Origin: Aphrocallistes beatrix
Lineage: Eukaryota > Porifera > Hexactinellida > Sceptrulophora > Aphrocallistidae
NCBI GenBank assembly: GCA_963281255.1
Contig: OY725497.1
Span: 2,542,001 to 2,606,000 of the forward strand
Length of the DNA: 64,000 nt
Direction: 5' to 3'
Each line of letters starts with the position of its first letter. The stretch's first letter is position 1. The notes beneath the pieces were generated by a model. It saw only the letters and a list, made by a program, of their open reading frames with translations, did no database searches and had not been told where the DNA came from. A program made the position numbers and the translations under genes. This document shows positions 1-11,274 of this stretch, piece by piece.

Positions 1-694
1 TTCAAATGAAACATTGAAATCTCGAAAACCGTCAAAATATGTCTAACTGCAAGCCATGTCGAATGTATGACCCATTCAATAATCATTTATGCTCATGTAC
101 CTGAAATATATGGTGATACTGATTACAATAATGGCAGTCTATGAGGAAAAATATTGTTGCGGGCGGTGGGCTGAAATGTTTTCAACTAACAATGGCTTTC
201 CCAGTCATTATTGAATAAATTACTCCATGGGGTGCGTTTAGTATTTTAAATAAAAATAGAATAATTTGGTATACATAAAATGTGTTTTAAAATATAAATT
301 ATTAGTAGCCCTAAGGTAGTGATGAAAACACGATATGTTCAATAGTAACGTAGCAAACATAAAATAACTGCACAAGTTCCTTAAATTATTGTATTAATGA
401 TTCACCTTTCTGTCATGCCCGAGTAAGTACAGTGCATGCGTATGTAATTTTTAATAAACTTAATCAAATATTTCATTATTCTAGCAATTAACCAACTAAT
501 CAAACTGATTTCAAGGAACTTATTACTTTGGAAATGCATTTATTCTAAAAGGTATATTTTTGTCGACTATTCATTTGAGATTAGATTAGATTATACTGTA
601 AACTATTTCTTATCCTAATACCACTGAGAATGATGAGAAATATGATACAATGGTTTTGTTATGAAGATAAATGCTGATGCGATCCTTCAGAGTG
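1..694. other. 5' flank, no gene seen
   Basis: AT-rich sequence without a convincing reading frame, terminal repeat or RNA gene. It is not visibly related to the repeat families that fill the rest of the window. It probably holds upstream regulatory DNA of the gene starting at 766. Confidence 0.5.
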
Positions 695-702
695 TATAAA
701 TA
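695..702 (+). promoter_or_regulatory. TATA box of the SH3-repeat gene
   Basis: TATAAATA lies 63 nt upstream of the ATG at 766, a spacing that would leave a short 5' leader of about 35-40 nt. This is a pattern match only; no initiator element is clear. Confidence 0.45.
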
Positions 703-765
703 CTTGACTGAACGGCAAAATGTAGAACTTTTTACTACTAGGTAAATAATTGAAAAGTGTAATAG

Positions 766-1770
766 ATGGACACATTACTGCGAGCCTCACGTATTTTTCA
801 AACAAGTGGACACAAAACTTTAGGAAAGTCGTCTTCGATGAGTAATCTTGATTTGATTGAAACAAAGAAGATTAAATCAATGAACAGAAATTTGACAAAA
901 ATAAAAGAACAGCCCTTCTCATTTGGAATTGGAGAAATAGTGAATGTTGTGAATGATATAGATATTGTAGAAAATCTTCAGATGTTACATGGGAGATGGA
1001 TTGAAGATATGAAAATTATATTGGGAAGAGAGGGAGTGGTCAGATCAATATCGTCCAATGGAGATGTTGGAGTGGAGATTGAAGGAGTAAAATGGTTCTT
1101 TCACCCAAAATGCCTGACGAAAGAAAGCTTTGCTGTTGGAGAAACTGTTAAGATGATTGAAAATGAAATTATAGCTAGACGGCTTCAATATGGAATGGGA
1201 GAGTGGAGCAATATCTTTTCAATCATTTTGGGAAAGAGTGGGCAAATAGTAAATATATTTCCTGATGGTAGCGCGGAGGTATTCATTAATGAAAAGTCTT
1301 GGGCATTAAATCCCAAATGCTTAGTGAAGAAGAAAGAATTGATACATTACAAAATAGGTTCAACAGTAAAAATAATTAGAAACAAAGACACCTTACAAAT
1401 GATACAAGGAACTGGAATGTGGAAAGAGGGAATGGATATCACCGCTGGCAAAGTTGGAAAAGTGATTACTTCACATTCAAATGGAGATGTGGACGTATTA
1501 ATAGAAGAAACGACCTGGAAATTTAATTATAAATGTGTTTTCAGTTGCAAAAGGTCATTGGAAAAAGTCAAGATCGGGGACCATGTAATTATAAATGAAA
1601 ATGAAATTTTAGTTCGAAAGATTCAGGAGTTGAATCAACTATGGGTGGAGGCGATGGAAGTGACAGTTGGGAAGAGAGGGATAGTGACCAGATTATATAG
1701 AGACGGAAGTGTAAGAGTAGAAATAGAAGGGAACGATTGGAACTTTTCTCCTGATTGTCTGAACAAATGA
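766..1770 (+). CDS. Mind-bomb-type SH3-repeat (SH3_15) protein
   Basis: A 334-residue intronless frame. After a basic, low-complexity N-terminus (1-52) come four divergent copies of one ~65-residue module at about 53-117, 122-186, 195-258 and 268-332. Each runs hydrophobic-x-GxxV, about ten residues, Q/W-rich helix, W(I/K/V)xxM, then GKxGxV, (N/D)GD/S-V-V-V, W-x-(F/L)-N/H/S-P-x-CL, the signature of the SH3_15 repeats of Mind bomb and KEG-type E3 ligases, where they bind substrate. There is no RING finger, ankyrin, MIB/HERC2 or ZZ domain: the protein is repeats only and ends two residues after the last one. It could be a lineage-specific substrate-binding or decoy relative of MIB1/2, or a retrocopied fragment. 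A TATA box at 695 and the absence of frame damage suggest a live gene. Family assignment is firm; function is inferred. Confidence 0.8.
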   Translation: MDTLLRASRIFQTSGHKTLGKSSSMSNLDLIETKKIKSMNRNLTKIKEQPFSFGIGEIVNVVNDIDIVENLQMLHGRWIEDMKIILGREGVVRSISSNGDVGVEIEGVKWFFHPKCLTKESFAVGETVKMIENEIIARRLQYGMGEWSNIFSIILGKSGQIVNIFPDGSAEVFINEKSWALNPKCLVKKKELIHYKIGSTVKIIRNKDTLQMIQGTGMWKEGMDITAGKVGKVITSHSNGDVDVLIEETTWKFNYKCVFSCKRSLEKVKIGDHVIINENEILVRKIQELNQLWVEAMEVTVGKRGIVTRLYRDGSVRVEIEGNDWNFSPDCLNK

Positions 1771-2597
1771 ATGAATTATTTTTGTTTCAATATAAATTCC
1801 AAGAGATCAGTCTCACATATTTGGTACAAGTGAAACTGTATACCGACTTTCGCCAAATTAGGGTCGGGCGGTTTAAAATGAACGCGAAAATTAGCCCCGG
1901 GGCATAGACGCCAAACTATTAAAAAATCTTGTTTAAACGGGGCCAAATACGGATAAATATTTTAAAGGTCTTACATGTATTCAGATTATTAGACGAGCGT
2001 GCTAAAAAAACTGCTCTCATTTTGAAATAATACGAGCGTAAGGTGAATCACGGTCCTTTTTTCCGCTAAAAGCACTTTATTTCTGATATACTAACCATAA
2101 TCCCTGTTTTCAATGAAATATCATTGGATATTAACCTCAGTTTGAAGAGAGACAGATAACAAAAAAAATTTCGATCAACAGACCGATAGTGCAGCTCCAG
2201 CGACTTGGAAAGTGAAATGTTAATATCGTAATACGGAACTATTCGTTTAGAACATTCAAAGTGTGAAACTTGAAATCTAATTAGATGTGAAAATAATTTA
2301 GATAAACAAGTATAAATTACCAAAATACTCAGATTATTTTTATTAGATTATTGTGCGAATAGAGGAATCATGTTAACTGATGGTTGCAATCAATACATCA
2401 AGGTTGAAGAAAGCCAGTCTATTCTAAAGTAGGAAATTGTGAAAAGCATTGATTTGAAATGGAAAGAATTGTGAAAATTGATAATCCATATCAGAAAGCA
2501 TCCCAGATTCCTTCCTTGACTACTTCTCACGAAAAACACAACCAATTCGCACAATTTTTAAAAAAACTTTCAAAAAATTCAAACCAAATCATTATTA
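1771..2597. other. Intergenic, nothing recognised
   Basis: Downstream flank of the SH3-repeat gene. A short GC-richer patch near 1850-1950 might be a decayed MITE but no inverted partner is visible. Short open frames here have no recognisable content. Confidence 0.4.
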
Positions 2598-2837
2598 CAA
2601 GCACGCCGCGAATACTTGCTCTGTGCGTATGGCGGACATTTGTCCGCCTGAGGCGCGTTTGGCTGCTAAGCTCACATTGAACAATTATAAGGTGGAAGAT
2701 ATCTCGAAATAAGCAAGTCTTACTGAGATAATCGATTTCACTATAAAAATACCCAAATTTGTCATTTTATGATTTTTTTGACGCGCAATGATAACATCAT
2801 AACAGAGTGATGAGTAAGTGAATAATATTAATAAACG

Positions 2838-3669
2838 TAGGTCAGACCGAAAGTTTTTAGACTCAAGCACTTAAGGTTATCAGAATTAGCTTAAGGTTAT
2901 CAAAATAAAATCGCAGAATTGTAGGCTGAGGTCGCAGCCCTTGGGCTACTATAAGTCACTCCTCGGATCTGTTTTTTGACTTAAAAAAAGTCGCAGGGCA
3001 CAAGATCACCCGGAACGATCTTACCTACAGCTTTCGACTCTCCAGATCTGTATTTGCGAAGCATAAACTTGCACCATTCCACTCTTGTGTTTTTTTGCTC
3101 ATCAGAAAGCCTATGAGGGATCCAAAGGGCTGATACCTTCTTGACACCCAGATAATCATGAAGGATGGTTGTAATCGCATTCCTTCCAATCTGGAGTTCC
3201 TCCATCATCCCTTCATAGGTGATCCGCCGATCTAACTTAATGATTTTCTTCACTTTGGCGAGGTTATCGGGTATTACCGCCGTCGCGGGACGTCTAAGGC
3301 GCTCTTCATCGAACAATGGTGTTTTTCCCCTCCGAAACTCAGCAAACCAGTTGAAAACTGTTGCGAGGGATGGACCGTGATCTCCAAAAACAGAATTAAG
3401 TTGAGTGAGCGACTATGAAGCACTCAAATCTCTCAAAAAATCGTAATAAATCATGGCTGTGAAATCACGGCGCTCCAACACCATCAAAAAATAAAATAAT
3501 GCTGAATGTCAAGGTAAGGATGACGCTATATTTTAAAGAATTATTGTGTTAGCCACTTGAAATTCAAAAATGAATTACTGAACAAAGCAATTATGGTTTG
3601 ACTGAAATTTCATAACAATTGCTGAATGATAAGTATGCTAGTCTAAAAACTTTAGGTCTGACCCTCGTA
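2838..3669 (-). mobile_element. Mariner (Mos1-like) relic
   Basis: Inverted ends GGTCAGACCGAAAGTTTTTA (from 2840) and its complement with one change (to 3667), flanked by TA. It sits precisely inside a Helitron at a site that reads ..ATTAATATACACATTC in other copies, so TA is the target duplication. At about 830 bp it is shorter than a complete mariner (about 1.3 kb) and keeps only the first third of the transposase. Confidence 0.8.
2981..3316 (-). pseudogene. Mariner transposase, N-terminal fragment
   Basis: 111 residues matching the DNA-binding half of Mos1-type transposases: RRPATAV, the second helix-turn-helix (RRITYEGMMEELQIG), then LGVKKVSALWIPH, RVEWCKFMLRKY and the start of the catalytic domain (VGKIVPGD, equivalent to the first Asp region). 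The reading frame then ends and the DD34D catalytic core is absent, because the element has an internal deletion. Non-functional as a transposase; it could at most encode an HTH fragment. Confidence 0.85.
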
Positions 3670-3805
3670 CACATTCTATTAAAATTTCAGCCTTCTATCA
3701 CCTAAGATTCCTGAGTTAAGGTCAAAAAATTGAAATTTCTAATTCTGAAAAAGGTGACAATGACGTAATAATTCTCCATGATGAGTAGACATTTTTGTCT
3801 GAGGT

Positions 3806-3967
3806 TGATTGCAGAAACTGCCAGGCACAGAAAGCTGATTTTTGGCATGTGGGAGTCTTTTGGCATTACTCCAATAAATTCTGACCTCAGACAAAAATGT
3901 CACTCATCATGGAATTATGACGTCATTGTCACCTTTTTTATAATTAGAAATTTCAGTTTTTCGATCA
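3806..3967 (+). mobile_element. Helitron fragment, inverted
   Basis: A fragment running from GCAGAAACTGCCAGGCACAG to the ATTAGAAATTTCAG segment, in the opposite orientation to its two neighbours. Together with them it makes a head-to-head arrangement around 3805. Confidence 0.7.
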
Positions 3968-4507
3968 CAAGCGCGCTTCGCTTGCTTGCGCTGCGCGGCA
4001 GGCGGACACTTTGTGTCCGCGGGAGGCTCCCTTCGGTCGCCTGGAGGTGACATTGGTTAATTATAAGGGAGATATCATCTCTAAATATGTCCATCTTAGT
4101 TTTAAAATCGATTTCACTCGAAAAGTCACCAAATTTGTCAATTTTTAAAATTTTGATGAGTAATGATGACGTCATAACAAAGTGATGAGTCCTCATTTTT
4201 TGATGATAGAAATCATATGTGAGGTATGTTAGTATACATATTCTATTAAAATTTCAGCCTTCTATCTCCTATAATGGCTGAGTTATGCCCGAATAACTGT
4301 GTTGCTTAACTTTTAAAAATGTGACAATGACGTCATAATTCCATGATGAGCCGACATTTTGCTCTGAGCTCAGAACTTACTGGAGCCATAGCCAAAAGAC
4401 CCCCACATGCCAAAAATCAGCTTTCTGCGCCTGGCAGTTTCTTCAATCAATTCGTTACAGATATAGATATATAGATATAAACAATAATCGAGTTTTAATA
4501 GTAAGGA
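3968..4507 (-). mobile_element. Intact-length non-autonomous Helitron
   Basis: 540 bp. Read on the minus strand it starts with TC (TCCTTACTATTAAAACTCG), has an AT-rich tract, then the body, and ends with the hairpin CAAGCGAAGCGCGCTTG. The flanking bases are A and T with no target duplication, as expected for Helitrons. No Rep/helicase frame is present, so it depends on an autonomous partner that is not in the window. Confidence 0.85.
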
Positions 4508-5534
4508 TAACTCTTCCGTTTCAAGTGATGGAAGACTTAAATTTTTTATTGCTTATTTGGTATCTATTATATAATTTTTATTATATGATAGATAAGTGTG
4601 CTTCCACATTCCTTGGATGACACAATCAATACATGTCATCCAAAGAATTTGGAAGCACACTTCTAGCCCGTCTGTGATGGGCTTTTCTTACATCAATTAA
4701 AGTTTGTAGGATTAAAATCGTGAATGTGAATTTGGGCCGTGTCATCATGATGACTTCAGCATAATTAATTAGCATAGTTATGTATAGTCATCTACACTAA
4801 ACACTTTCTACAACATATGTTTATTTCTATTTCCTATCATTTTAACTCTATTAGCCATTTATAATTGTTGCTGTGTCATCATGATGACGTAAGCATAATT
4901 AATTAAGATAATTTTGTTGGGACATCTATATTGAAAACTTTATTGAACAATTGTTTATCTCGAACTATTAAAATTTAAGCTCTAATATGCATTTATCATC
5001 AAAATTACGCGATGATGACGCGACAAAATCTTTAACTGCAAATTGCTCAGAGGTTCTATGTCCGATGGATCTAGGAATTAAATAGGTTTTAGAGGGCCTC
5101 ATAATTCACCAGTGTTACCAATTTCAAGTTTCTAGCTCTTCTAGTTTTTGAGCAATAAGCAAAAGAATGAAATCACAAAATGCTACGTAATTAAGATGAT
5201 TTAGCATATATTGAAAATCGTATGAGTAGTTGTACATCTACATATATGTCCGCAGCTTCACAGAAGATTTTAGGGCGATATCTTTTAAACTCTGGTCTGT
5301 GTAAGCATATTGTATCCGATTTCTTCCTTGTAAAATGACAATTTTTTTAAAAATTTTTATCTATTGAATTATTTAATTATTAGTGCAGTTTTGCAGATAA
5401 CTCTGCGATTCAAATCTGCACTGAAAAAATTAAATGAATCGTTTGAAAAGTCATTAGTTAGCTATTATAGCAAATGCCAATCTTAAGCTGAACTTTGCAA
5501 AATTGCCTCGTCTACAAAATGAAGGATTTATAAT
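4508..5534. other. Intergenic, AT-rich
   Basis: No gene. It contains one strong hairpin (4594-4662) and repeated GTGTCATCATGATGA words near 4740 and 4870 that may be remnants of an old inverted-repeat element. Confidence 0.4.
4594..4662. repeat. Perfectible hairpin, 29-bp arms
   Basis: AAGTGTGCTTCCACATTCCT is mirrored by its complement ending at 4662, with a spacer of about 11 bp. It may be a tiny MITE or a structured transcript element. No target duplication was identified. Confidence 0.6.
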
Positions 5535-6803
5535 TTAAGGGTGGTGTTTCCTTCCAGAACTAACTTTAAAAGTTTTCATTATTTTCTCCTGAAATTTTTT
5601 GTGGAAACTGTTCTCGATGAGTTATCTGTAAAAAAAATACACTTTTCGGAAGCTCAAGAAGTAAGAAAAAATCTTTTTTTTCCAAAATCACCTAATTTAT
5701 AGAGGACATTCAAGGAAATTTTAAGGTTGGCCTTTCCTATAATAGCTAACTTTTGACTTTTTCAACCGATTCATTTAATTTTTTCAGTGCAGATATGAAT
5801 CGCAGAGTTATCTGCAAAACTGCATTAAAAATTGTAATAATGCAACAGATAAAAATTTTCTAAAAAAATTTTTGTCATTTTATAAGGAAAAAATCGGAAA
5901 CAATATTCTTACAATCTTTTAGAAACTTCTCAAATTCATTCATAAATCGATGATCTAACTAATGAACAGATAGATTTTTGAAATTTTGAAAATTGTTAAA
6001 AATTCACACCAAAACACCAGTGGTATTTTATTTTTAGTAATTTTGACACTTTTTTTTTAATAATTCTCTTTTTATTCCTAATATCAAAATTCTGTCTTAT
6101 CATTATGTTCTACTCTTCGAAATCTATCTGAAACCGTTGAGTTTTCGCCCCTAAGTTGAATTTTCAAAAAGTTAACAACTTTATAACTGCTGAAAAAAAA
6201 GTCCCAGAAAATAGGTTTCAAAAAATATTTATATATTCCCCTCAATATCCATCTGTATATAACTGCTTTAGAATAATAAATAGCATACAAATATCCATAT
6301 TCGACAACTTATAGCAGTACTAAACTTCAAAACATGGTATATGAAAAAGCTTTACCATCAAAAGTGTGAATAAGTGGTCATTGATGGCTGGGCCCCCCAA
6401 AATAGCCACATTCAATAGTGTCCGCCGGAATCCCAGGGGCCTTATTCTCAGATCGACTTAAACTTAAACTTAACTTAAACTTAACTTAAACTTAACTTAA
6501 ACTAAGTAATTACTTAGTTTTCATTAAGTTTTCTTGACTATACTTATACTTAAATCCATACTTAGTTTTTTGGTGGAAACTAAGTAAAAACTAAGTAAAT
6601 ACTTAGTTTTTGCGTCGAACTTAAGAACTACTAAGTATTTACTTAGTTTTTATTAAGTTTTTTTGACTATACTTATACTTAAATTCATACTTAGTTTTTT
6701 GTTGGAAACTAAGTAAATACTTAGTTTTTGCGTCGAACTTAAGAACTGCTAAGTATTTACTTAGTTTCTACGTCAAAATGATGACAAGATAAATCAAATT
6801 GGA

Positions 6804-6811
6804 TATAAATA
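6804..6811 (+). promoter_or_regulatory. TATA box of Harbinger transposase
   Basis: TATAAATA 59 nt before the ATG at 6870. The accessory gene on the other strand has an equivalent TATAAAA (7981-7987 complement) about 50 nt before its own start. Confidence 0.5.
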
Positions 6812-6869
6812 GTTCGTAGAATTAAACTAAGATTATCAATTCGAATCAATAACTTGTATTTCTTCCGAT

Positions 6870-7259
6870 ATGGCATTTGCTCTGTTCCTACTTGAAGTCA
6901 ATACAGACAATAGTTTGGCAAATCAAAGGGTATTTAGAGATCGGTTAAATCCCATCGACTCATACAACGATGTTGAATTCATCAACCGTTACAGGATTAC
7001 CCGTAGCATATTCATTCAACTCCATGAAAAAATTGCAGGATATTTTCTCAAACCAAGAATATGTAGTTCACATCCGATTCCAAGTATAACCCAATTTGCT
7101 GTTGCATTACAGTTTCTGGCGACAGGTTCTTTCCAAACAGTGATTGCAACTTCACATGGCGTCTCTCAATCTTCAGTGTCAAGGTGTATTGCAGCTGTAA
7201 CTGATGCTCTCTGTTCAATTGCCAAGGACTATATAATCAAGTTTATTAGTTTATTCTGA
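6870..7259 (+). pseudogene. Harbinger transposase, N-terminal part
   Basis: 129 residues like the start of HARBI1-type transposases: RDRLNPIDSYNDVEFINRYR, then FIQLHEKI and the helix-turn-helix region TQFAVALQFLATGSFQ..GVSQSSVSRCI. The frame stops before the DDE catalytic domain. It then overlaps the tail of the convergent SANT gene by 31 nt, showing that an internal deletion removed the catalytic two thirds of the gene. It could still make a DNA-binding fragment. Confidence 0.85.
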
Positions 7260-7933
7260 TTGGAAATCAACAACTCCAATTTACCAACCATTAGTCCTGT
7301 GCTAGATGTCATATTTTCCGCTATTACCTCAAGTTTGGAATCTATTCTCTTCAGAATCTCGACTTTTTGTCTTTCATTCTCCAGAATGCCTTCCTTGAAA
7401 GGATCAGTCACTGGGATTTCATTCAATTTCCTCTTCCTTGCAGGTGGCTTCATTGCAATCTCAATCTCTGAACCTGATTGTGACCCAAGATCCTGTAATG
7501 TTCCTGCTGGACTAATAGCCATATCAAGATCGCTCAAAGGACTGTTAGTTCCCATTGAAAGGTCTATCCCAGCTTCGATTCCTTCAAAGATTTCCTTTCC
7601 CTTGATAGACCTTATCTTTGTTTCCAGCTCCGTCAGCTCAGCTTCAGCAGGTCCACCTCCTGTTTTCCTCATGGATGCCAGTTTGTCGCTGATAATTGGT
7701 TTGTATTTAACCAGAATGTTACACCATTTTTTGGAAACATCCTCTTTGGTTCGTAGTGTCCCATGCTCTTGCGAAATTGAATTAGCAATTTGTTCCCAGA
7801 TACAGTTCTTCTCATCAAACGTTAGAGTTGAACTAAATGCGCCAAACAGTTTTGGTTTATTTTCCAAGACCAAATCAACTAGGGTGGTGATTTCAGAGTT
7901 GGAAAAATTCTTTGCTCGAGTTTTAATGGACAT
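7229..7933 (-). CDS. Harbinger Myb/SANT-like accessory protein
   Basis: 234 residues with no internal damage. An N-terminal Myb/SANT-like trihelix (about residues 8-85: FSNSEITTLVDLVLENKP, IWEQIANSI, VSKKWCNILVKYK) ends in the RKTGGGPAEAEL signature of the Myb_DNA-bind_5 family. A linker with acidic and basic patches (PPARKRKLNE) follows, then a predicted C-terminal coiled coil (ENERQKVEILKRIDSKLEVI). In Harbinger systems this protein binds the element ends and helps bring the transposase to the nucleus. Its frame is open although the partner transposase is wrecked, so it may be young or retained. Confidence 0.85.
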   Translation of the reverse strand: MSIKTRAKNFSNSEITTLVDLVLENKPKLFGAFSSTLTFDEKNCIWEQIANSISQEHGTLRTKEDVSKKWCNILVKYKPIISDKLASMRKTGGGPAEAELTELETKIRSIKGKEIFEGIEAGIDLSMGTNSPLSDLDMAISPAGTLQDLGSQSGSEIEIAMKPPARKRKLNEIPVTDPFKEGILENERQKVEILKRIDSKLEVIAENMTSSTGLMVGKLELLISNQNKLINLII

Positions 7934-10900
7934 TGGTGGAGATCTTGTAGTTTGAAATTATTCTCCATACTTTCTCTGTGTTTTATACTCAATTTTTCAT
8001 TAATTTGTAATAATAATATTGGTTATTACATCAAAGCACTACTATGTCAGTTATGATTCAGTAGCTGTTTACGTAAGATATTGAGTGATGAAGACATTCT
8101 TAATGCGGTGTAAATCAAATCAATGTCGTAAAACCATACTACATTAATGGTGACTACAACAAATAACTAGAGCTCTAATTGCGATAAAATTGGATCGTAT
8201 TGTCTTGCCAATAATTAATATTACATTTATTTTCACAAATTCCCCTTTTGCAAGGATGTAAAATAATACTTTCTTCATAAAATTGTGAGTTAAGTCACCT
8301 TCGAAGTCGACTTAAAAAATAAATAAATTTAAGTTAAAAACTAAGTATAGACTAAGTAAATACTAAGTATTCCACCAAAACTAAGTAAAAACTAAGTAAA
8401 AACTAAGTATTTACTTAGTTTTGCTCTGTGAATACCAACTTAGTTTTTGCTAAGTTAACCGTACGAATACTTAGTTTCTACTTAGTTTTTACTTAGTTTT
8501 TGATTGAAAACTAAGTAAAAACTAAGTATTTACTTAGTTTTGCTCTGTGAATACCAACTTAGTTTTAGCTGTCTAAGAGGATAAAATACTTAGTTTATAC
8601 TTAGTTTTCAATCAAAAACTAAGTTTTTACTTAGTTTAAGTTAAGTTTAAGTTTAAGTCGATCTGAGAATAAGGGCCCAGATCAATAACTTTTTTTAACC
8701 ATGTCAAATCATTATTTGAATCCTCAATTCGTGTCCCTCATTGAATTTCCAGCATTTTGATATATATATATATTGACCATAGTTAGAGAATCTTTTGGAT
8801 GTCCGTGCATAGCAACGGTCAGGAATTTTTTCACATTCCTGGTCGTTGCTAGGGACCCGCAGTCAAAATATTTATCTGAATGTGTCCAATATATATATCA
8901 AATTGATGGAAATTTAATGCTGACCATGAATTTAGCATCTAAATTATGATTTGACATTGTTTAAAGAAGTTATTGATATGAGACAAAAATGTGTCCTTCT
9001 TTTGGCGACACCAGGTGGTTAAAGTGGCTCTAAGTGGAAAAATATTGGCTTTGAAATTCTAAAAATCGAAATTAAGGTTTAGAACCCCTTTAGGTATCTA
9101 AAAATGGTTAAAAAGGTCTTTTTGTTTATTTTTGATAAAAAACAAAATTCCCATAGGAAAGGCCAACCTTAATGGCTTATGTCTCTTTTGCTCAATTATT
9201 CTTGCACGAAATGGTTGAATAAAGAAAATAATTGGAATAGAATTTTCAATTTTAACCCAATTAAACTTTTCTAACCAATTTCGTTGCTACAAAATTTAGA
9301 AGCAGATTTTCGTAAGGAAAAATATTTTAACATTTTTCTGAAGTAGAATATCGAAAATCTGTCTCTATCATTTTTGTTCTACGTGACGAGATCTTTCCAA
9401 AACCGTTGAGTTTTTACACTACGACCTTTTTAACTAAATATTCCTTCGTTGTAAAATTGATTTTTTTAAGTGCTAAAAACATGCTACCAAGCATTTTTCT
9501 TCGGAAAGGCTTGATATCCATTATTTTTTACTGTATCCTAGTATTCAAAAACATCTAAACATCCTAAATCAACAACTTATAGTTGTACTTAACTTCAAAA
9601 TATGGAATATCAAAAATTTTCACATCATGACACCTTCAAAAGTGTGAAAAAGTTGTCAATTATGACTCAAAAATGACCATGTCCGATGGTATCCGCCGAA
9701 ATCCCACATCTATAACTTTATTTGACTATGCCAGGTTGTTATTTTAATACTTAATTCGTGCTCAAAACTAAATTTCCATCAATTTGATATATATATCGAC
9801 CATATTTGGAGAACATTTTGGTAGCCTTTTCCTAGCAACGGTCAGGAATGTGAAAAAATTCCTGGCCGTTGCTAGGCACGGTCAAACAAAAATGTTTCCA
9901 AATATGGTCAATATATATATCAAATTGCTGGAAATCTAGTGCTGAGCATGAATTTAGCATTATACAGATGATCTGTCACTGTTAGAAGAAGTTATAGCTG
10001 TGGGACATTTCGAATTTAAAATGTGTCGTTTTTAGAACGACACCAGGAGCCGCATTCAACAAGATCTTAAGCACTAAGATCGATCTTAATTCTTAAGATC
10101 GATCTTAGTTAAGATCGATCTTAAGATCAAACTTAGAGCTATTCACTAAGAATTAAGATCGATCTTAACTAAGATCGATCTTAAGATCGAACATATAAAT
10201 AACGTTAGGGTTAATATGATTAGAATATAGCGTTATCCTTACTATTAAAACTCGATTAATGTGTATATATATGTTGCAGTCAGAATGCGTTTCCAGTCGA
10301 AACGCGTTTCAACTAGTCGAAACGCGTTTTGACTGACTTTCTAGTCGAAACGCGTTTCGACTAGTCAAAATGCGTTTCCACTGGAAATAGAATATCATGG
10401 GTTATTTTTAACTTCAGTGTACTAACTTTAATTAAAATGGTGACTTTATATTTAAATTACCAGAATTTAGTTCCTTGTTCACATATCTGTTGAATATATC
10501 TTACATGGTAGATGATTAATATTTTCCTTATTGTTTCACCACATATTTTTTTGCCCATTCACTGTGTTCAGGTAATTTGTGAGAATTGATAACAGTATGT
10601 GTTTATAAATGTTATATTTGAAGAATAATATTATAAGAATATAATCTCTTAATCTACATTCTCCCTATGTATTTCGATTTCTTAATTAATCAGAATCCAT
10701 ATATGGAACTAGAGTCATTTTTAAATTTATAAATAGCATGCGGATGAATATTTTTTTATAACCGAGACTCAAGATGAACATGGAATTGTTATTGATTGCC
10801 AGAAGCGTGAGGTTAGTTGTAGACTAGTCATGACCGTAGCCACCGGTACTGTAGGTCCGATTCAATCTGACCACTTTTGAAGAATTTTATACCAAAAGCA

Positions 10901-11274
10901 TCATTTGTTACAGTCGGACTGGTTTCAACTGGACCACCTTTTGTTCCAACCGGACCACTTGAAACCTGATGCCTACGGCCTTGCTAGTAGTATAGTAAGA
11001 CCACTACTGTTAGTAGTAAACCTGTTTCCGCTCCTCAAATATCTCTTGTGAGGACACGGACAGCATTTCATTATCATAATCTCATTATTTAATTACACGT
11101 ATATCAATTACCTTGCAAAAATATTGCTACTGACATCCTATGATATACAAGTGTACTAGTACAATTTAACATCGTTAATGAATGAAATATATACATTCTT
11201 AAATGCGTTGAATAGTTAAGATCCAACAGAAAGGTTCAATATTTCGATTTAGGGTCAGTTATGGCAAGGTGGCA

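Larger units (their letters stand above)
2598..3805 (-). mobile_element. Diverged non-autonomous Helitron copy, split by a mariner
   Basis: A weathered member of the window's Helitron family. The GC-rich 3' part is degraded (2598-2680), the body follows, and at 2838-3669 a mariner relic interrupts it. The body resumes at 3670 (ATTCTATTAAAATTTCAGCC motif) and stops near 3805, where an inverted fragment of the same family begins. Its TC end is missing. Confidence 0.75.
6437..8677 (+). mobile_element. Harbinger-1, internally deleted
   Basis: Terminal inverted repeats GGGCCTTATTCTCAGATCGA and complement, with 3-bp target duplication CAG (6434-6436, 8678-8680). The empty site is seen in the sister TTAA element at 18175-18190 (AATCCCAGATCAATAAC). 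Subterminal regions (6460-6770, 8320-8650) are packed with AACTAAGTA / TACTTAGTT words in both orientations, likely transposase binding sites. It carries two convergent genes, the usual Harbinger layout: a truncated transposase and a Myb/SANT protein. Confidence 0.9.
5725..9168 (+). mobile_element. TTAA-flanked element type 1, inserted in type 2
   Basis: Ends GGTTGGCCTTTCC and its complement, flanked by TTAA at 5721-5724 and 9169-9172. The shell reads GGAAATTTTAA on one side and TTAATGGCTTATG on the other, and the uninterrupted type 2 copy reads GGAAACTTTAATGCCTTATG, so TTAA is the duplicated target. It is itself split by a Harbinger (6437-8677). Its inner core has an inverted repeat around TCCTGGTCGTTGCTAGG (8820-8870). 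Confidence 0.85.

Noticed and set aside
2459-2680. 73-codon frame at the left of the first Helitron
   Set aside because: It runs into the GC-rich Helitron end; the C-terminal part is repeat translation.
7260-7955. 231-codon plus-strand frame
   Set aside because: Exact antisense shadow of the Harbinger SANT gene (7229-7933, minus); low-complexity hydrophobic content.
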